From Nocardioides sp. (lineage in GTDB: Bacteria; Actinomycetota; Actinomycetes; Propionibacteriales; Nocardioidaceae): 64,000 bases of DNA. Shown in pieces: positions 61,108-64,000 of the stretch. The first letter of the stretch is position 1; each line of letters starts with the position of its first letter. Location: the NCBI RefSeq assembly GCF_030019515.1, contig NZ_JASEEQ010000003.1, positions 310,001 through 374,000 of the forward strand. The letters are read 5' to 3'. The notes under the pieces were generated by a model that made no database searches, was not told the origin of the DNA, and was given only the letters and a program-made list of their open reading frames with translations. The translations under genes and the position numbers were made by a program.

Positions 61108-62000
61108 CAGCTGTCCTTCCGTGGCTCGAGCACGAGCGGGAGGTTGTCGATCAGGCGGGTGTCGCCGACGCGGGCGGCGACGAGGATCCGCGCCGGCGCC
61201 CCGGGCGGTACGACGGCGGGCAGCTCGGCCAGGTCGGGGTCGGTGATCACCAGGTAGTCCAGGTCGACTCCCGGCGCCGCCCGCAGCTCGGCGCGCGCCT
61301 CGTCGAGCGCGACCTCGGCGCCGTACTCCGCACCCTGCTGCGCCGCGAACAGCGCCCTGCTCAGCGCGACGGCCTGCTGCCGCTGCTCGGGGTCGAGGTA
61401 GCGGTTGCGGCTGGAGAGCGCGAGGCCGTCGTCCTCGCGGACCGTCTCCGCGCCGACGATCCCGACGCCGAGGTTGAGGTCGAGCACCATCCGCCGGATC
61501 AGCGTCAGCTGCTGGTAGTCCTTCTGGCCGAAGACCGCGACGTCGGGCCGCACCAGGCCGAGGAGCTTGGCCACGACGGTGAGCACCCCACCGAAGTGGC
61601 CGGGCCGGACCTTGCCCTCGAGGACCTCGCCGAGCGGGCCCGGGTGCACGGTCACCTGCGGGGGCCCCCCGGGATAGACCTCGTCGACGCTGGGCGCGAA
61701 GACGACGTCGACGCCCTCGCGCGCGCAGAGCTCGAGGTCCGCCTCGAGCGTGCGCGGGTAGCGGTCGAGGTCCTCGTTCGCGCCGAACTGCAGCGGGTTG
61801 ACGAAGACCGAGGCGACGACCGGACCACTGTGCCCGGCCCGGCCGACCCGCTCCCGCGCGGCGCGGAGCAGGCTGGCGTGACCCTCGTGGAGGGCACCCA
61901 TCGTGGGCACGAGGCCCACCTGCTCACCGCCGGCGCGGGCGGCGGTGAGCAGCGTGACGAGCTCCTCGCGGGTGTGCGCGAGGACGGGCGCGGCGCTCAT
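61107..62000 (-). CDS. panC: Pantothenate synthetase
   Basis: Condenses pantoate and beta-alanine with ATP. 297 residues. HIGH-like motif [21 protein letters not shown], pantoate site [55 protein letters not shown], and the KMSKS-like [21 protein letters not shown]. The start overlaps the DUF2520 gene (ATGA); ends in TGATG at panD. Confidence 0.97.
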   Translation of the reverse strand: MSAAPVLAHTREELVTLLTAARAGGEQVGLVPTMGALHEGHASLLRAARERVGRAGHSGPVVASVFVNPLQFGANEDLDRYPRTLEADLELCAREGVDVVFAPSVDEVYPGGPPQVTVHPGPLGEVLEGKVRPGHFGGVLTVVAKLLGLVRPDVAVFGQKDYQQLTLIRRMVLDLNLGVGIVGAETVREDDGLALSSRNRYLDPEQRQQAVALSRALFAAQQGAEYGAEVALDEARAELRAAPGVDLDYLVITDPDLAELPAVVPPGAPARILVAARVGDTRLIDNLPLVLEPRKDS

Positions 62001-62917
62001 CGACGGGGCGTGGCCGTCCTGGGCGCGGACTGCTCGGCCTGCTCCAGCGCCCGCTGGATCGCAGCCGCGCGGATCGGCAGCACCCGGCCGTCGGTCACCA
62101 CGCGGTCGAGGGTGTCGCGCGCGAGGGCGACGTACGACGGCAGCGTGTGCGGCGCGTTGGCCGCGATGTCGGCGAGGTGGACGCGGACGGTGTTGACGTC
62201 GCCGCGCACGATCGGCCCGGTCAGGGCGCTGTCACCCTGCTCGAGCGCGTTGTCGAGCGCCGCGGTCAGCAGCGGGCGGAGCGTCGCGGCCGGGTGGTCG
62301 CAGCCGGCGGCGGCGAGCAGCTCCATCGCCTGGCTCACCAGCGTGACCAGGTGGTTGGCACCGTGGGCGAGACCGCCGTGGTAGAGGGTGCGCATCTCCT
62401 CGGGCACCCAGGTCGGCCGGCCCCGGAGGTCGGCGACCAGGCCCTCGGTGAACGCCCGCTCGGACGGCTCGGCGGTCAGCCCGTAGACGCAGCCGGGCAG
62501 CCGGTCGAGGTCCAGCGCGGTGCCGGTGAAGGTCATCGCGGGGTGCATCGCGACCGTGCGGGCGCCGAGGCGGGCTGCCGGCTCGAGCACGCCGAGGCCG
62601 TGGCGGCCCGAGGTGTGCACGACGTACTGCCCGGGCCGGATGGCGCCGCTGTCGCTCAGCACGGTGACGACGTTGGGGAGCATGTCGTCGGGGACCGTCA
62701 GCAGCAGCAGGTCGCAGGAGCGCGCCACGTCGGTGGGCTTCGCGGTGCGGGCGTCCGGCAGCAGGTCGGCGATCCGGGAGCGGGAGGCGTCGGACTCGCC
62801 GGCGGCGGCGACCACGTCGTGGCCGGCGGCCTGGAGAGCGGCGGCCACGACGGCGCCGACCCGGCCGGCGCCGATCACTCCCACGCGCAGGCGCGGGTCC
62901 CGGGAGGGGTGGGTCAT
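61997..62917 (-). CDS. Rossmann-like / DUF2520 domain protein
   Basis: 306 residues. N-terminal NAD(P)-binding domain: [25 protein letters not shown], then [15 protein letters not shown] and [13 protein letters not shown]; helical DUF2520 domain from about 160 ([23 protein letters not shown]). It is shaped like beta-hydroxy-acid/ketopantoate reductases. As first gene of DUF2520-panC-panD-nadB, it is an attractive candidate for the missing ketopantoate reductase (PanE/PanG role), since no panE adjoins; this is inference. Confidence 0.85.
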   Translation of the reverse strand: MTHPSRDPRLRVGVIGAGRVGAVVAAALQAAGHDVVAAAGESDASRSRIADLLPDARTAKPTDVARSCDLLLLTVPDDMLPNVVTVLSDSGAIRPGQYVVHTSGRHGLGVLEPAARLGARTVAMHPAMTFTGTALDLDRLPGCVYGLTAEPSERAFTEGLVADLRGRPTWVPEEMRTLYHGGLAHGANHLVTLVSQAMELLAAAGCDHPAATLRPLLTAALDNALEQGDSALTGPIVRGDVNTVRVHLADIAANAPHTLPSYVALARDTLDRVVTDGRVLPIRAAAIQRALEQAEQSAPRTATPRR

Positions 62918-63256
62918 GAGTCGAACCTTTCGTTCCAGTCCCTCCGACCACCCGTCTGCCGCGATCGGCGGCGTGGCGGGCCGGTGTGGGTACCGGACGG
63001 TGTGCTCGTCTGTGGATGAAGCCTGTCAGGGAAGGGTGTTCCCCGATACGACGAATCTACGCGCTGGGCCAGACGCGTGAAACCGGCGCGGGACGTGACC
63101 TACCCGACACGGGCAGCCGCCGAGTCGGCGCATCTTGCCCGCTCGGGGACGTCGAGTCGGCGCATCTTGCCCGCTCGGGGACGTCGAGTCGGCGCGTCTT
63201 GCCCACGTCGTGCTCGAGTGCTGTGGACAAGGCGGGCAGTTTGCGCCGAGTCGGCG
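62918..63256. other. Intergenic region upstream of the DUF2520-pan-nad operon
   Basis: A gap of 339 bp without a gene. The half near 62918 must hold the operon promoter; no clear hexamers were placed. Bases 63025-63040 contain GGGAAGGGTGTTCCCC, a short inverted repeat. The half near 63121 is filled by a tandem repeat. Between 63241 and 63256 another TTGCGCCGAGTCGGCG motif ends the gap at the glycosyltransferase stop. Confidence 0.6.
63121..63212 (+). repeat. 32-bp tandem repeat (family C motif), nearly three units
   Basis: Units begin CGAGTCGGCGCATCTTGCCC. The first (63121-63152) and second (63153-63184) are identical over 32 bases; the third (from 63185) diverges after about 20 bases. Each begins with the GAGTCGGCGCA motif that forms the inverted repeat at 15815-15877. 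The array follows the 3' end of the glycosyltransferase gene. Confidence 0.85.
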
Positions 63257-64000
63257 TCAACCGACCTGGAGCGGGCGCGGGGCGTGCGGGAGCCAGTCGC
63301 GGGTGACGTGGTCGACGATGTGGATGCCCGCGGGCGCGGTGATCTCGTGCACGCCGGGCGGCACCCGGCCCTCCTTGAGGGCGTGGAAGACCTCCCACTC
63401 GCGGCGCTTGCGGCGGTTGCGCCAGCTGGTCGCGAACGACTCCGGGTCGGTCCAGTGCGCGAACTCCTCGCCGTCGAGGTACTTCAGCTCGACGCACAGG
63501 CCGTGCGGTAGGCCGATCGAGCGGACGCCGACGGGGGTGGTGCGGATCTCCCACTCGAACGCCTTCGTGTAGACGAAGTCGGGCCCGATCGGGAACCCCC
63601 ACTCCTCGGCGTTGCGCCAGCCGAGGTCGAGGTAGCCCTTGGCGTCGCTCTCCAGGTAGAGCCCGTGCCGGGGCACCCGGATGATCGACTGCACGTCGCC
63701 GACCTGCCAGCCGAGGTCGGCGATCGACACCTCGCCCTCGGTGGTGAGCACCATGTCGCCGTCCCACTTCCAGGAGTAGCGGGTGGTGACCTGCGCGAAG
63801 CACCAGTTGTAGAAGTACGCCAGCGAGTGCACCGACAGCTCGTGCTGAGCCAGGTGCTCGGCGCCGGCGCGCGCGACCGAGAAGGGGTACGACGTCACCG
63901 TCAGCCGGTCCGCCCGGCCGGCGCGCTCGGCGGTCTCGCGGGCGACGTCCGGGGTGCCGTCGTCCGAGCCGTTGTCGACGAGCAGCACGAAGTCACAGGC
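63257..64000 (-). CDS. Glycosyltransferase family 2 protein, N-terminus beyond window
   Basis: 248 codons visible; the frame is open to base 64000, so the N-terminus is outside. It shows the GT-A nucleotide-sugar region VLLVDNGSDDGTPDVARETAERAG and the metal motif WDGDMVLTTEG (DxD), then a long C-terminal domain rich in Trp and Tyr (YLDLGWRNAEEWGFPIGPDFVYTKAFEWEI). The last segment ends DWLPHAPRPLQVG. Sugar donor and acceptor unknown; the first part of the GT fold is missing only because of the window edge. Confidence 0.85.
   Translation of the reverse strand, partial: ACDFVLLVDNGSDDGTPDVARETAERAGRADRLTVTSYPFSVARAGAEHLAQHELSVHSLAYFYNWCFAQVTTRYSWKWDGDMVLTTEGEVSIADLGWQVGDVQSIIRVPRHGLYLESDAKGYLDLGWRNAEEWGFPIGPDFVYTKAFEWEIRTTPVGVRSIGLPHGLCVELKYLDGEEFAHWTDPESFATSWRNRRKRREWEVFHALKEGRVPPGVHEITAPAGIHIVDHVTRDWLPHAPRPLQVG

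Noticed and set aside
63121..63212. CRISPR array
   Set aside because: Units are contiguous 32-bp direct repeats without unique spacers, only about 2.7 copies, and no cas genes are near.

Overview
The window is dense, very high-GC DNA with GTG/ATG starts, frequent 4-base start/stop overlaps, leaderless promoters and few gaps. Gene content and order point to an actinomycete of the Nocardioides type (order Propionibacteriales). Much of the order matches, from memory, two Mycobacterium tuberculosis blocks (around Rv0495c-Rv0558 and Rv3575c-Rv3603c) and the Streptomyces rex-hem / bldN-rsbN region. There are no rRNA or tRNA genes, phage, transposase or CRISPR; this is core chromosome decorated with short structured repeats.

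1-15 kb: the start of the nuo (complex I) operon, then menaquinone biosynthesis (menG, menF, menE-C-D, menA), with an L,D-transpeptidase, a metallo-hydrolase, a LysE-GNAT-P450 mini-operon and a Na+/H+ antiporter fused to a UBP-type zinc finger. 15-24 kb: small membrane proteins, then hemL-phosphatase-resA-ccdA-resB-ccsB (cytochrome c maturation System II) and a lytic transglycosylase. 23.5-29.4 kb: rex-hemA-hemC-(micro-ORF)-cobA/hemD-hemB. 29.4-38 kb: glutaredoxin, an acyl-CoA/AMP ligase, an HAD phosphatase, a BldN-like sigma factor with its DUF5667 anti-sigma factor, an acyltransferase, an epimerase, bS22 and an excisionase-like HTH protein. 38-49 kb: acuC, a tryptophanyl-tRNA synthetase preceded by a Trp-codon leader peptide and attenuator, putA-proC, an ABC-2 exporter with its TetR regulator, ppx, and single genes. 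49-64 kb: LacI regulator, radA-disA, mutY, clpC, lsr2, coaX-nadC-nadB-panD-panC-DUF2520 (NAD and pantothenate/CoA synthesis), and a truncated glycosyltransferase.

The theme is the electron-transport chain and its cofactors: complex I, menaquinone, haem, cytochrome c assembly and NAD. Rex (NADH/NAD+ sensor) operator-like sites stand in front of nuoA and in front of rex itself, so NADH redox state plausibly controls both complex I and haem synthesis.

The least explained content is in the intergenic repeats: (i) a hairpin family of about 58 bp whose stem bases change in step while the loop (GAGCYTGCGA) stays fixed, found only between convergent genes; (ii) a two-locus module of paired CCCCGGGTACCCGGGG palindromes with identical 62-bp spacing around a central hairpin; (iii) GCCGAGTCGGCGCA elements, inverted in one place, tandem in another, and related to a short coupled ORF inside an ABC operon; and (iv) a 30-bp element repeated at the 3' ends of two unrelated genes.
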